From Zanthoxylum bungeanum (Eukaryota; Streptophyta; Magnoliopsida; Sapindales; Rutaceae), in the NCBI GenBank assembly GCA_019454045.1, contig SKCR01001865.1, forward strand, positions 60,121 to 124,120: a stretch of 64,000 bases of DNA. The letters run 5' to 3'. Both the position numbers and the translations under genes were made by a program. Shown piece after piece: positions 45,984-59,018 of the stretch. The number at the start of each line of letters is the position of its first letter. Positions within the stretch are counted from its first letter, which is position 1. The notes under the pieces are model-generated. The model ran no database searches, was not told where the DNA came from, and saw only the letters and a program-made list of their open reading frames with translations.

Positions 45984-48509
45984 TGTTAGGGTTGGTGCTC
46001 AGAGTGCCGATCCGAATCGTATTTATGTCCGATTCATAAATACGAGCAATTTCTTTTTCCATAATATTACTTATTTAATGGTAGCACCTCTTGTCTTTTA
46101 TACACATATTTGATCTAATTACGATTGGATATTCAATTACGATTAGATCGAAACTGAATCTGATTTAGTGATACGTGTATATTACACAAAGACCATATGA
46201 TTTACAATGTAGTGCGCAGTTATAACGTAGTTTTTAATTGACATTGGGAAGCGCATTATTAGTAGTATATCCTTAAATAAAGTTCCTGGTCAAGATTTAC
46301 TAACACATGTCGGTTAGTAAAATCCGATGAGACCAGTACATGTCATATATCGTTACTTGGTCTGATGGTGTATCCCAATGAACCATGAGTATCGGGAGAC
46401 CCGTATAGACATGTAGGTGTTTATTTGATAAACACTAAATGACTCACTGAAGACTTCCTAATAGATGGTAAACCAACGTCAATATGAATCTTCTCGAGTT
46501 AAGCGAGCATAGTGGTCCTTCGACTTAAGATACCACAGTGGGATATATGAGTTATCCTCCACACTTTGATGGCAGCCATGTCACCGATCAATTTAGATCA
46601 GACCTCCGCCTGTTCGTTGGGTGTGGACTGATGCTCATGATATCCAATGCGTATCAAGATAGAATCTGTCAGTCCTGTGTACAGGGCATAGGCATCCTAC
46701 ACGTGTTTGCGATCTAGTAAATCCATGACCTTGGTATAACTTCAGAAATCAGTTCCGAGTGTTATTTGGAGATCGTAAATTGAAAACTCGACTATATTAT
46801 ACCGAACGGATTTGACATTCTTATCTATATCCCAGGTATAATATAGATAGCATGTGACGGAGGGATTATACGTATGCAATGACCTCGACTTGCATAGTTT
46901 AGCGAGATTATCTGTGGTCGTCATAATTCATGAGTAGGTGAATTATGTACACGAAATTGGATTTTGTGATGGATAAACCTAAACTTAGAGAGTCCCACAA
47001 TATGAAGTATACTCGTTGAGCACTTGGGCAATGCGTTATGAATAATACAGATTATTCATAATACTTCATCGGATTAAGTGAGTTAATTCGAATCGTTTAA
47101 ACGGTTAAACGATAACACATGCATTAAGGGATTTTGGTCAATTAATAATTAATATGTATTTTTATTTGATACAAAATTCGATTTGATACATGTTAATTAA
47201 ATGTCAAATGAGATTTTGACACATGCCATAAATATATGTATTTTTTATTTAATGTAAATAAAAATACATATATAATAATAATTATATTAATTATTTAGAT
47301 ATTTAATTGTTAAATATTTGAATAGTTAAATAATATCCCTTTTTCATAATTGTTATGATAAATGTTTAATTATTATCGGTGACACATGAGATATTTAATT
47401 AAACTTTAGGTGTGCAAATTTGATTTGTTTACATAAGGTTTGATTTCATTTAATTTGATTAAATGTGGCAAATGACAATAATGCCCCCATAAGTCGGCAA
47501 CTTCAATTTTTTAAAGTAAAAAATTTTCTTTTTCAAACCTAATTCCTCCATGGCCGAATACATGTCCTAAAAAAGCTCTCAAATGGTTTCTTGATGATTC
47601 AAGGTGGATAAAGAAGAAAATCAAGAAAAAAGGCTAAGGAATTAAAAGATTAAAGGTAATTCTACAAATCCCTAAGCTTAGAAATTTTTTTCTTGTTTCT
47701 TGATGATCTAGTGAGATCTAGGGTTTCTTCTTTTCATAAAATTTGGGGCTTTTATTTTTGGAGGATGGAATTGGAAGCATAATGCATGTGTGAAGTAGAT
47801 TTGGTTAATATTATTGTAATATTAGTCCAATTTGATCATTTGATGAAATGTTATCATTCTAGAGTGTTATGACCACTCTTGTAATGCCTAGATTTGTTCT
47901 TGGGTGGTTCATGTGTGGCTAATTTGATTTGTGTTTTGATTAATTGGATTAATCTTGAAAAATTGGATTTAAAGCATGAAAAATTGGCATTTTTGGTTTC
48001 TGGATCAGATCTGGAAAATCTAGATTTATGTTGATGAATTTGATGTCATATAAATTTATTGGATGTGTTTTGGGTGTTGGAACAATTGCCCAAAATTGTT
48101 TCAGAGTTGAAATAAGCGAAAACAGTGAAAAATGGCGTTACCGGGTGACTTTTGAGCCAACCGGGTGACGGCTAACCAAACTGTGAATTTGCCACTGTTC
48201 GGGCAGCCCATGAACTTCCCTAACACTATTAGGGATGAACTAGGCAATCCCCATAAGTGTTGGGTGGCCAGTTCGGTCAAAAATACGTTTTCCATCATGT
48301 TGCGGAAAAAACGTTTTTCGTAAAAGTTTCGCGAAGTTTCTACCTTATTTATGTCGTTATTTGATATCGAATAAATGTGTTTAGGTGAAATATGAATAAA
48401 TTATTCATATTAGATATTGAATAATTTGTTCGGTAATTTGAAAAGGTTTTAAAATTACGATTTCTCTCGAACAGCGCTTCCGCTGCGCCCTTCGCCCGAA
48501 ACCCCAACA
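45984..48509 (+). repeat. 3' LTR of copia element G (2526 bp)
   Basis: It starts TGTTAGGGTTGGTGCTCAGA and ends AAACCCCAACA, followed by the duplication TCGAC. It is collinear with 26622-29118. The sequence near its end, read on the minus strand, keeps the F RNase H frame open past the insertion point. Confidence 0.92.
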
Positions 48510-49424
48510 TCGACTCCACATGTTTATCAAATAACTTCGGAGGTATGGCCTTCGTAAGCGAGTCTGCTACATTATCTTCACTCGGTACCTTGCACACGAA
48601 AATATCCCCTCGTGACACAATCTCTCGAATGATGTGGTATTTGTGTTCCACATGCTTCGACTTCTGATGCGCATTCGGTTCCTTTGCTTGCGCAATGGCT
48701 ATAGTATTATCACAGTATAACAGAATTGTATTCTCGATACTCGGGACCACACCCAATTCTGTGATAAAGTTCCTAATCCATACAGCTTCCTTTGTAGCTT
48801 CAGAAGCTGCAATGTATTCTGCCTCTGTGGTGGAATCTGTTGTTGCCCCTGTTTGGAACTCTTCCAGCAAACTGCACCTCCGTTAAGGGTACAGACGAAT
48901 CCAGATGTAGACTTTCTATCATCGAGATCTGATTGAAAGTCGGAATCAGTATACCCATTAACTTGCAGTTCATTTCCTCCATAAATAATCAACTTATCCT
49001 TAGTACCTTTAAGATACTTCAGTAGATGTTTAATGGCCATCCAATGGTCATTTCCTGGATTGGACTGATATCTACTGGTTACGCTAACAGCGAAACTAAT
49101 GTAAGGCCTAGTACATGACATGGCATACATTATGCTACCCAAACACAGAGCATAAGGTTGGTTAGATATTCTAACATTCTCATATTCTGTTTGTGGACTC
49201 ATCTTCTTTGAAAGAAGAATCCCATGTCTGAACGGTATATTTTCTGTCTTACAGTTACCAAAATTATACCATTCCAAGATCTTATCTATGTACGTTGATT
49301 GGGATAACCCAATCAGCTTCCTCTCTCTATCTCTATAGAGTTTTATGCCTAAAATATAGGAAGCTTCTCCCAGGTCCTTCATGGAGAAATTCTTACTGAG
49401 GTAAGCTTTGACGTCTTGCATCAT
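48510..49424 (-). pseudogene. Copia F: RT C-terminus and RNase H, cut by G
   Basis: Minus-strand frame 49424-48699 reads MQDVKAYLSKNFSMKDLGEA and SQSTYIDKILEWYNFGNCKT, then YAMSCTRPYISFAVSVTSRY and YTDSDFQSDLDDRKSTSGF: the copia RT end and first RNase H block. A frameshift near 48850 moves to DSTTEAEYIAASEATKEAVW and CDNTIAIAQAKEPNAHQKSK (48870 on). The frame reaches LFDKHVESM at 48510, where G is inserted; the true end lies at 26621-26585. RNase H would remove the RNA template. Two or more lesions are visible. Confidence 0.92.
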
Positions 49425-50104
49425 CCCTATATCATTCCCAATTATTAGGATGTCGTCAACATAGGGACTAAAAATACCACCATGCTCCCACTGGCCTTCT
49501 GATATACATAGGATTCTTTCGAACTCTTGAGAAAACCAGACAATCTAATAATCTCGTTGAATCGAAGATTCCAACTTCGTGAAGCTTGTTTAAGTCCATA
49601 AATGGACTTCTTAAGCTTACATACCATACCCGAGATCTCACTGGACGCAAAACCTTCCGGCTATTCCATATAGATTTTTTCATCAAGAAATCCATTTAGA
49701 AAGGCCATTTTGACATCCATTTGCCAAATCTTGTAGTCATGATACACAACTATACAAAGCAAAATCCTAATAGACTTAAGTATTGCTACTGGCGAAAAAG
49801 TTTCATCGTAGTCGACGCCAGGTCACTGCGTGTAACTTTTTGCTACCAGTCAGGCCTTATAGGTTTCAACCTTTCCATCAGGCCTGCGGTTCCTCTTGTA
49901 AACCCATTTACAACTGATAAGAACAATTCCTTTGGGAAGCGGAACCAAGTCCCAAACTTGATTCTCATGCATTGAGTTTAACTCGGATTTCATGGCACTT
50001 TTCCATTTCATGGAGTCGATGTCCAATATCAATTCTCTGTAGGCAAAAAGATCAGTCTCTTCAACTAAGAGAACATCGAGACTCTTTTCTTGTATCAAAT
50101 ACAA
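49425..50104 (-). pseudogene. Copia F: RT N-terminal and catalytic region
   Basis: Frame 50104-49850 holds MKSELNSMHENQVWDLVPLP and CKWVYKRNRRPDGKVETYKA, the start of copia RT. After stops and shifts, KKSIYGLKQASRSWNLRFNE appears at 49627-49445. The catalytic PYVDDILIIGND is readable at about 49470-49435 in a third frame, so the Asp pair is conserved. At least three frame changes separate the pieces. It is continuous with the RT end at 49424. Confidence 0.9.
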
Positions 50105-51504
50105 GAGTTCAGGAGGTCTAGATACCTTTTGTGACCTACAGAGTGTGTGTGTTAAAGGTTCTTCATCTACTTGAACTTCAGGTTCCTCCGTTGGTTCATT
50201 GTTTTCAGGTTGACTTCATCAAGTTCAACCTGTCTATGATTACCACCTTCTGAAAAAAATTCTACCTCTCGAAATTTTGCGAAACGAGTTACGAATACAT
50301 TTCGATGCTCGGTATCATAGAACATATATCCCTTCGTATTCGAAGGATATCCAACAAACCTAAAATTTTTCCCTCGAGGTGAAAACTTATCTTGCTGAGC
50401 CATCCTGACATAGGCAGAACAACCCCAAACCTTAATATAATTAAGATTTGGTCTCCTACCGGTCCATATCTCATATGGAGTCGTAGGAATAGCTTTTGAA
50501 GGAATCTTATTCAAAAGATGTGCAGCTGTTAAAAGAGAGTAGCCCATAAGTAATAGGGCAAAACAGTAAAACTCAACATTGATCGGACCATATCCAATAA
50601 AGTTCGATTTCTCCTTTCAGACACTCCATTGTGCTGTGGAGTACCTGGATGAGTATATTGAGCGAGAATCCCATTCTCTTCATATAATCCATGAACTCAC
50701 TGCTCATATATTCGCCGCCTCGATCAGATCGAAGGCATTTAACATATTGACCAGTCTATTTTTCTACTTCATTTCGAATCTCTTTGAACTTTTCAAAGGT
50801 TTCCGATTTATGTCTCATCAGATACACATAACCGTACCGTGACAGATCATCGGTAAAGGTAACGAAGTACAAATAACCACTATAAGCAGTCTGACTTAGT
50901 GGACCACACACATCAGAATGTACGAATTCCAGTAAGTTAGTGGCGCGGTGTCCAACACCAGAAAATGAGGCTTTGGTCATCTTACCCTGAATACATGAAT
51001 CACAAGTTGGATAGGGTTCAATGGTGAGATCTGGTATCAAACCATTCCTAACCAATTGGGTAAGGCGTTTAATGCCTATATGACCTAGCCTCATATGCCA
51101 GAGTTTAGTATAATTAACTACAGGTAAACTATGTTTATTAATCCTAGTATTCAAGATATCTTTAGTAGTATGCAATGTGTAATGACCATGCTTATTTGGA
51201 CAACAAAGGATCTGAATATTACGTTTATCATATAAATACAAAGAACAGTTCTTAATATTAACATGATAACTTTCTGTATCTAATACAAAAGAGATATAAT
51301 ATTTGCTACACATCCTGGTACAACGTAGCAATCATATAACAAAAGGCTCCTATTCGGCAAAGAGATCTCGCATACTCCCATTGCAACTGCATCCAGAGAG
51401 TCTCCACTCCCAAAGCCCAACTGTATCTCTCCGGGCTTCAGTTTCTTACTTTCCTTCAGCACCTGCAACGAATTGCAAATGTGAACAGGACAAGCAGAAT
51501 CCAA
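50105..51504 (-). pseudogene. Copia F: protease end and integrase
   Basis: Frame 51504-51280 starts MDSACPVHICNSLQ, where DSAC is the degraded copia protease active site (D-S/T-G or D-S-A-C in many plant copies). Frame 51331-50756 holds the integrase HHCC site (LWHMRLGHIGIKRLTQLVRN and CDSCIQGKMTKASFSG) and the first core Asp (VHSDVCGPLS), then FTDDLSRYGYVYLMRHKSET. The second core block (LRSDRGGEYMSSEF) follows after a stop. Frame 50547-50167 covers GYSLLTAAHLLNKIPSKAIP and PYEIWTGRRPN. Integrase would insert cDNA. Several stops and shifts make it inactive. Confidence 0.9.
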
Positions 51505-51599
51505 AATCCAGTTGGATGTAACAGCTTCACAAGCTAGTGAGATATCAATAACTGAAAAAATAAATGTACATGATGTAGATGTTTTCTCATTCCTTATCT

Positions 51600-52417
51600 G
51601 GGAAATATAGTCAGGACAGTTCCTTTTCCAGTGCCTGACTTTGCTGTAGTGATGGAATTTGTCTTCGGACGCCCTCTTGGGCTTTGCTATCTTTCCTTAC
51701 GGTGAAGGACCATAACCTTTCTTCTTTTTCCCTTTCGTCTTCTTTCCCTTTGCCCAGGCCTGGGAAGAAGCAGAGAGTGAAGTAGGTTTCAGAGGGCGAG
51801 TCAGTACTCCCTTCCTTAGGTCCTTTTCCGCCGTGATCAGCATCCTATGCAGTTCATGGTAGGAACAGATAATCCCATTCATGTTGATATACATCACGAA
51901 TTGGCGATATGAAGCTGGGAGCGAACTAATAATGACACTCCTACCGAGAATGTCATTCAGAGGGAGATTATGTTGCCTCAGTTATTCGATCAAATCGATC
52001 AAGTGTCTGCGAGCTCATAGCTTCCCCCTCATCCAGTCGCGCATGGAACAGTTCTATCGCAACTTTATGAACAACAATTTGTTCTTGGTTCATATACGAT
52101 TCTCTTAATTGCATCATCATACTATACGCATCTGTCATGCTATAGTATTATTTCTTGAGTCCTGGTTCCAGTGAACTTAAGATGTATGATTTAACTTTTA
52201 AATCATCATCTTTCCAAGCTTGGAAAACTTGGAGTTCCTCCAGTGTTATGTCCTCGGACACAGCAAGAGGCAGTTGACCCTCGAGTACATATCCCAACTT
52301 TTCGGAATCAAGGACAATCCTTAAATCCAAATCCCAATCGGTGAAGTTCTCAGCGCTTTTAAGTTTATTCGTATCCAACATACGCGTAAACATATTAGTC
52401 GATTGTGCCACCATCAC
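51600..52417 (-). pseudogene. Copia F: gag
   Basis: ATG at 52417 opens MVAQSTNMFTRMLDTNKLKS and NFTDWDLDLRIVLDSEKLGY, the usual start of plant copia gag, up to a stop at 52148. Further frames continue with ALEEL-type helices and, at 51897-51697, a Lys-rich stretch (KGKKTKGKKKKGYGPSP). A degraded zinc knuckle follows (FHHYSKVRHWKRNC, near 51650-51610), with His or Tyr where two of the Cys would be. Gag would form the particle and bind RNA. Multiple stops are present. Confidence 0.85.
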
Positions 52418-52630
52418 AAATCTATCATATAGATTACGAAAAATGGTTATCAGAAATTAAACAGTTTCATATAATATCAAAAGCATTAACTAGATCATGG
52501 ATTTTTAATCTAAAAATGCATTTCCCACTAAATCATGCAATGATGTAATCCCCAAACAGAATACACAGATTTAATAATTAAATTAAATACAAATAGTGAA
52601 AAGTGGATCCCATGAATATATTTCAGCTCA

Positions 52631-52924
52631 TAGCTTTGGCACGTTCTCACCTACGTATATTCATCAGGTAGACAACTCATTGTCAATCACTCAATAGTGA
52701 CTTCTGGATTTCTGGTCCTGGTCGTTTCTTGTTATGACAGCTTTGGCACGTTCACAATGAGGTGTACCAAGGTTAAACTCGTCAATGATAAACTCAAGCT
52801 ACTTGCGTAACCCTGACAGCTTTGGCACGTTCAGGATTTTGCTTTCGCTTGAATTTATCTAGTATCAGATATACATCCGGCATAAATAAATTTCTATCGG
52901 CTACACCCTCACAGCTTTGGCACG
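52631..52924 (-). repeat. Four CGTGCCAAAGCTG motifs in the leader of F
   Basis: On the minus strand the motif lies at 52924-52912, 52829-52817, 52750-52738 and 52643-52631. Spacing is 79-107 bp, much like that in the leader of G, where the order and distance from the primer site are also comparable. Confidence 0.85.
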
Positions 52925-53158
52925 TTCTTGGATGTAGTCATAGAAAAGATATTCATAAACCGTATTGATAAGACGGACCATGTAACATGCATGAAATACA
53001 TAATTAACACAAACCTTATTAATTATGGATTTTTCGCAAAAGATGCTTTTACTTTATTTAATCAAATTAAATAAACACATCCATGCATAAAGTAAAGATT
53101 AAATTAAACATTGAATTTAAAAGGCATAATCATATTAGGGTGTTCAGAATCAGACTCG

Positions 53159-53169
53159 CTCTGATACCA
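53159..53169 (-). promoter_or_regulatory. Primer-binding site of F, initiator Met
   Basis: The minus strand reads TGGTATCAGAG three bases after the LTR end, matching the complement of initiator tRNA-Met. Confidence 0.9.
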
Positions 53170-53172
53170 TTT

Positions 53173-55564
53173 TGTAGGGGTTTTATGGCGAAAATCCGGT
53201 AATGCAGCGGAAACGTGGAAAATCAAAATTTTTTGATTTCAAAATTTTTCTTAGATCAATTAAATAAACTTATTTATTTAATTACCCAATTATTAAATTC
53301 TGAAATATTACACAAGAAATCAAATTTCTTGGTAATTACCGAATTGCCCCACAAGTTTACAAATTGATCATTTTAGTCCTTAAATTGTCAAATATAATTT
53401 TGGATGATTCTAAATCAATTCTAAAATGATTTCCAACACATCAAAATCAGATTGCAACAAAATCCCCAAATTCCCTTAAATTGCGAACAGCCCCAAACTT
53501 TTCAATTTGTAATTTAGTCATTTTATGTTCAAAACATGTCAAGATCAAATCCAATCAACCCAAAAATTAATATGTATCATATATACACTATAATACATCA
53601 CATATATGAAAATCCCCAAATTTGGAAAGGGTTAAGAACCCTAATTTTATAATTTCTTCAAATTGATAAATTTTACCAAATCAATTAAATCCAACACTTT
53701 AATTCAAACTTTACCACACCAAACGAGTCTCACCATTATGAAACAACTCAAGAATAATTCCAGGTCATCAATGAGTGGCTTAGCAACTCTAGAATGGCAA
53801 TTTGATTATCAAATAATCAAAAGTGAGCTTATGAACCATTTCAAGCTTACTTTGTTAAACAAGCATGCAAGAATCTTTCAAACAAGTTCCAACCAAAAAA
53901 TTACAAGATAAAATAGTAGAGAAGAAACTAAGCAACACATGTTGTAGCCTAGTATCATAGAAACAATTTCTAATTGAAAAGGTTTAGAAAAAACTTACAA
54001 AAATCCAAATTTTTCAAGCTTTTCTTTTAATCTCCAAACTTTTTCTCTCAAAACTCACTTTGTAATATTTGGTGGCTTAACCTAAAAAGAATTGAAAATG
54101 AAACAAAACAATTTATACTCCAACTTAAGCCTTGGCCGAATTTTGGAGAAATAAATAAATATCTAGATATTTTTATTTTGTTTCATTAAAGCTTTAATCA
54201 ACTTGTGTATATCATCATTATAGCATTTAATGATTTTCAACAAGTCAAATAAATCAACTCAAGGCAACTCCAAAAATATCAAAACTTAAGATATTTATAT
54301 TTTAATTAATTTAATTATTTAACAATTAAATAATTAAATAATTATTTAAATATAAATATTTTAAATATATGTATTATATTTACTTTAAATATCCAAATAT
54401 ATATATATATATTTTTATGATATATGTCAAATATCACAATTTGACATTTAATTAATGTGTATTTAATAAAATCTATCATTAAATACAAATTCAAAATAAT
54501 TAAGAAATGACTATTAGGTCTCTTCGCATGTATTTTTCGTTTAACCTTTAAACGACTTATAAATAATCAGTATTATTCATAAAAGTTGCTCTAGTGCTCT
54601 ACGAATATATTTCACTAGTGAGACTCTCTAGATTCAGACATATCCATCACAAAATTCAATTTCGTGTCCATAACTTACCCACCCGTAAATTATGACGACC
54701 ACAGATAAACTCGCTGAAGCATACAGGTCGAGGTCACATCATATGTTTAATTCCTCTGTCACAGATATCCAAATATATCTCAGAGATATATCCCAGAGAT
54801 ATAGATGTAAACGTCAAATCTCTATAGGGACAATCCATTCGACATCTCCATTAGCAATCTTTAAAAGAACAAACTCACTTCTAAAGTGTACCACGGGCCC
54901 ATGGTTTTTATCTGATTGATAATCATATATGGACTACCTATGCTCTGTACACAGAACTGACGGATCCTATCTCGACACACACAGGACATCTGAGGATCTG
55001 TCCACACCCAACAAACAGAAGGAGGTCTGATCTGAATAGATTGGTGATGTGACTGCCATCTAAGTCTGGAAGATGTCTCATGTGCCCACAGTGGTAGCTC
55101 AAGTCGAAGAATCACAAATGCTACTCAACCCGAGAAGATTCTTATTGACGTTGGTGTACCATCCATTAATAATCTTCGGTGAGTCGTTCAGTGTTTATCT
55201 GCTATAAACACCTACACGTCTATACGAGTCTCCAAGACTCATGGTTCATTGAGAAACCATTGGAATCATATATTCTAATATACGACATGTACCGGTCTCA
55301 ACGGGTTTACTTTACTGACCAAATATTGTAAACTTTGACCAGGAACTGTCTGAGAATGACAACGTCATGATACAACTCAATGTCAATTGCGGCGCTTTTG
55401 TAAGTGCATCATTACTAATCATTCTAAGGTCAATTACGTCTTTACCATATAAGAAGATATATTATATTATAGAAACTGCTTAATTTATTCATAATAAAAC
55501 GTTTACAATAGTATTTACAAGGAAATACAACCGGGAATTGGCGCTCTAAGCACCAACCCCAACA
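53173..55564 (-). repeat. 5' LTR of copia element F (2392 bp)
   Basis: Read minus it starts TGTTGGGGTTGGTGCTTAGA (55564) and ends AAACCCCTACA (53173). It is collinear with the 3' LTR at 24143-26568 and with the host solo LTR. It carries no coding sequence. The flank CATGG (55565-55569) matches 24138-24142. Confidence 0.93.
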
Positions 55565-55650
55565 CATGGTTCTTTGAGAATCAACCATTGGAATCCAATA
55601 TTCTAATATACGACATGTACCGGTCTCAACAGGTTTACTTACTGACCAAA

Positions 55651-57461
55651 TGATGAGCGGAAAATATATCACTATTTACCGCCCTTTTGACCTAATATTT
55701 TGTATGGTTTCTCGAGTTTTATGAATGTTTTGATGTGTTCTTATTTATTTTACAGATAAAATAAAATTTGGACTCAATGGAATCATTCAGGACGAAATAT
55801 GGAACAAATAAGGGCAAAAATTGGACTTGACATATGGATTTTGGAGGTTGGAAACTTGGCGTTCTAACGAAGTACAATTTCAGAAATTTCAACTTTCCCA
55901 ATGTTCGTATTTTGGCCATAATTTTTTACTCCGATATCGGATTGATGTCCAAATTAAAGAAGACTCACTGATCTACAACGTTGAAGCTCATAATAATTTC
56001 GAATTCTGAAGTTTTCATGACCAAAATTGATAAAATATCTGGAAGTATGTTAGGTGTAATTATTAAAGTCAATTTCAAAACAAAAAAAAAATAAAAAAAT
56101 GAAAATTGTCAAACTTTGTGCCATGTTTTGTGCCATATTTGGTTCCATGTTTGGTGGAGAAATTGGTGAAGAAATTTGTGGAGAAATTAGTGGAGAAATT
56201 GGTGGAGGCAAAATTTTGCCTATAAATACCAAGCCATTTCATTTATAAATTTCATACTTTCCTTGAGGTTTCTAATAAGGAACTTGAGGATTGTATCTTG
56301 TGTGTTTATTTTATGTATTTTAATTATGTATTTTTATTTTTAGAAATAATAGTTTGTGTGTTTTTACTTTCTTTTATGTTTTGTAGTTAATTTCTGCTGG
56401 GGGAAGGGTGAAACCTTTAATATGATAAGGTAGATTAATCTCACTTAATTTATAATATGGAAATTATAATTTAATAATATGGATTAAAGTTGATACTTTT
56501 TTAATGGCCAGTTTTATTTATTTGACATAATGTGACACCGTCTATATGGTCGATCTTTAGGTGACAGATGATTACCGCCTATATGGCTGGTTTATGGATA
56601 AATAATAACACCGCCTTTATGGCTGGTTTGACTTAATTGGATAACACTGATAATTTCTATATTATAATAAAGTGAGATTTCTACATTTGAAACATTAAGG
56701 GAGGATCTCTTAACCCCAACATTTTATCTTTATTCTAGGGAAGTGATGAAACACAATATTCTTAAGTTTAATAAATAATATAATTATATTATGTTTAATG
56801 TTTTGGTTTGTTTATTGAATCTTAAGCTTAATGCTTTTTGTTAACTGGCCATTAATAAAATTGATGTGGTAAACTTAAAATGAACTTGGAAGATGGATTT
56901 TAGGTTTCATCCTTATATTCAATAACTAACGATCTCACATTGATGCATGGTGACCCTTAGGTAGATTTTCTTCCAGGATAGACATATACCTGTCGGGCGG
57001 GGGTAGCCACAATTGGAACTTGAACTTAATGAATTCAGGTAACTTGGTTAACATAAACATATGATCAATTGAGTTATTTTGGGTGTTTGCATCTGACCAT
57101 CGGAAGATGCTTTTGCATATCTTCGTATTTCAGGTTAGCAAACTGATTTATTACACATATATATATGAGAATCAATTCATCATTAGAATAATATTGTGTG
57201 GAATCATAAACTTAGATGTTTGTGTCTTTTTTTTATTTTCCTTAGTGTTTTCTTTTGTGTTTTTATTTATTTATTTATTTAGCAAATCCACATTCAACCA
57301 ACCAATTAAGCAATCATTCTCTTCTCCCTTTAATTAGATACTTGTAAATATATAGAATCAATAATTAATATCAACAATAGAAAATAAGTCCTCGTGGATC
57401 AATATTTTTATACTACTTGAGCGATAAACGCTTACGTTACGTGTGTATTTACCACCGATCA
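55651..57461 (+). repeat. 5' LTR of D (1811 bp)
   Basis: It starts TGATGAGCGGAAAATATATC and ends ACCACCGATCA. It contains a TATA box (TATAAATA, 56221-56228), an ACCGCC repeat region (56530-56630) and the CGGGCGGGGGTAGCCA block shared with the H LTRs. The U3 differs from that of H: it lacks the ACGTG array and instead has GGTGGAGAAATTGG-type repeats near 56140-56210. Confidence 0.92.
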
Positions 57462-57467
57462 AGTTTT

Positions 57468-57485
57468 TGGCGCCGTTGCCGATGA
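57468..57485 (+). promoter_or_regulatory. Primer-binding site of D, tRNA-Asp
   Basis: TGGCGCCGTTGCCGATGA matches the complement of tRNA-Asp for its first 14 bases. It sits six bases after the LTR, with the same AGTTTT spacer as H. Confidence 0.88.
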
Positions 57486-57598
57486 CTTATTTTTCTTGAG
57501 TTATTAATTTTCAAGCTATCTATTTTACTTGTATATAATTTTATTTAATTTTATTTGTAATTTTTATTTCTTTCTTTTATTTTTCAGGTGGTTGAAAA

Positions 57599-58667
57599 AT
57601 GGATCACTATTGGATGATGGAAGAATTACGAGCTTTACGTGGTGAAGATACACCTCATATCAGGGAGCAGGAATCCGGTTTTCTGAGGCCTGTTGTCCAG
57701 CCCAATTATCACTGGATGTCATAACCAATCAATACAATATTTGCCCAACCATTTCAGAACGCAATGAGGAGATGTGAGATATTTGATGGTAACCACCCGA
57801 GCGATCAATGCATATACCTCTACAATTCATGGTGGCAGAATTATCAGAATCTTTCATGGTACTAAGAACCATCATATTTCACTGAACCTTATTCTCCATC
57901 TTATCCACCATCCACTTATGATCTTCTTCAAGAACCAGAACCATCAGAGGAAGATCAAGTGATTGACATGCCCAAAGATTGGCTCAAGAAACAAGACGAA
58001 AAGTGGGATGCAATGGATGAAATGTTTCAGAGTAACGCGGCATCCATACAAAGAATGATAGATCAAACGAGACAATTAATAGAAAATCAGAAATTCACAC
58101 CTCACGAAGCAAATTCAAATGACACTGACGAAGCCTTCGAGTACCAACCATTTCATGATGACCCTAACAGAGGAAGATGCAGAGCAGTATCAAGAATCTG
58201 ATGTATCAGTTCAGGAGCTCGAACCAGCAAAATCTCAATTTGATCTTTATTATTCATCGGACTCTGATGAGGAACAAGTAGCAGAGCTGTCTGTATCAAC
58301 TACACCAAAAAGTGAAGATGAAACTCTGCATCCTCAAAATGATGATCTTGGAGCATGCATTACACAGATGTTTGAAGAAGAGCTACCCGAACCATTCATA
58401 CCAACCACGGAGGATAAAGACCTACAATCAGACACATCTTTACATCCTCAGGTTGACACATATGGAGCATGCATTTCACAGATGACATATGAAGAGCTGA
58501 ACAAAGAAATATTAAAATACATCTGTGAAGAAAGGGTGGAGCAAGAAGAAAAACAAATGGAGGAGCAAATGTCTGACTATATTAAAGATCTCATGCATTC
58601 AGGAGAAACATCACTGTTTTGGGGAGTAAAAATCAAAGACACCGCCCAGAAGCTTGACAGAATGTAA
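57599..58667 (+). pseudogene. Gag-like ORF of D, broken
   Basis: ATG 57599 follows TTTTTCAG|GTGG, a possible 3' splice site. One frame, 57599 to about 58165, then a one-base shift and a second frame to TAA at 58667 give about 355 codons. Stops: TAA 57722-57724 and TAA near 57867. CEIFDGNHPSDQC (near 57773) fits the spacing of a CCHC knuckle, C-x2-C-x3-GH-x4-C, with Phe for the second Cys. IDMPKDWLKKQDEKWDAMDE and NAASIQRMIDQTRQLIENQK form a helical region like the Athila gag C-terminus. The rest is acidic and contains two related GACI(T/S)QM segments. Gag ancestry is inference. Confidence 0.6.
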
Positions 58668-58928
58668 CTCCCATTCAAAGTCAAGCACCATACTAGACCT
58701 CCTGATTTTCTTTCTTTCTTTTCAGAAACCACTGGAGCGACAAAGTTTAAAAAGGTGGCACAAGCACTGAATGAGACAAAATTCTTTTTGCCATTTTATT
58801 GTTGGATTCAAAAGCAACGCTCATGGGATTGTCTTTAATCGGACGTCCAAAACCACGCTGAAACCTCCTTGACGAATAAACTTCAGTCACGTCTGGATGA
58901 AGACGATAAATTTAGCGCTAACAGGGAG

Positions 58929-59018
58929 GTAAACCCATGCAAAAATTTTATTTATTTTTATATTTATATTTTGTGTATACATATTGTAGAGTTTTAATTT
59001 TGTGTGTTATTTTTGCAG
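58929..59018 (+). other. Possible intron in D (90 bp)
   Basis: AG|GTAAACCCATGC at the left and TTTTTGCAG|G at the right mirror the boundaries at 39811-39879 in H. The sequence before the donor, TTAGCGCTA then AG, is also shared. No ORF follows in D, so the signals outlived the gene or serve RNA processing alone. Confidence 0.4.

Larger units (their letters stand above)
26622..48509 (+). mobile_element. Ty1/copia-like element G, inserted in F and carrying H
   Basis: Plus-strand order: 5' LTR (26622-29118), initiator-Met primer site, leader with four GTGCCAAAGC motifs, decayed internal region, the Athila element H (32300-45046), more decayed internal region, polypurine-like ACTAGGAGAAAT, 3' LTR (45984-48509). 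A perfect duplication TCGAC flanks it (26617-26621 and 48510-48514). LTR ends are TGTTAGGG/CCCCAACA. The own internal part is only about 4.1 kb and lacks any long ORF. Confidence 0.92.
24143..55564 (-). mobile_element. Ty1/copia element F, nearly complete, interrupted by G
   Basis: Minus-strand order: 5' LTR (55564-53173), initiator-Met primer site, leader, gag, protease/integrase, RT, RNase H, polypurine tract, 3' LTR (26568-24143). A perfect duplication CATGG flanks it (24138-24142 and 55565-55569). Element G split the last codons of RNase H at 26621/48510. Without G, F is about 9.5 kb. All its coding frames carry stops or shifts. Confidence 0.93.
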
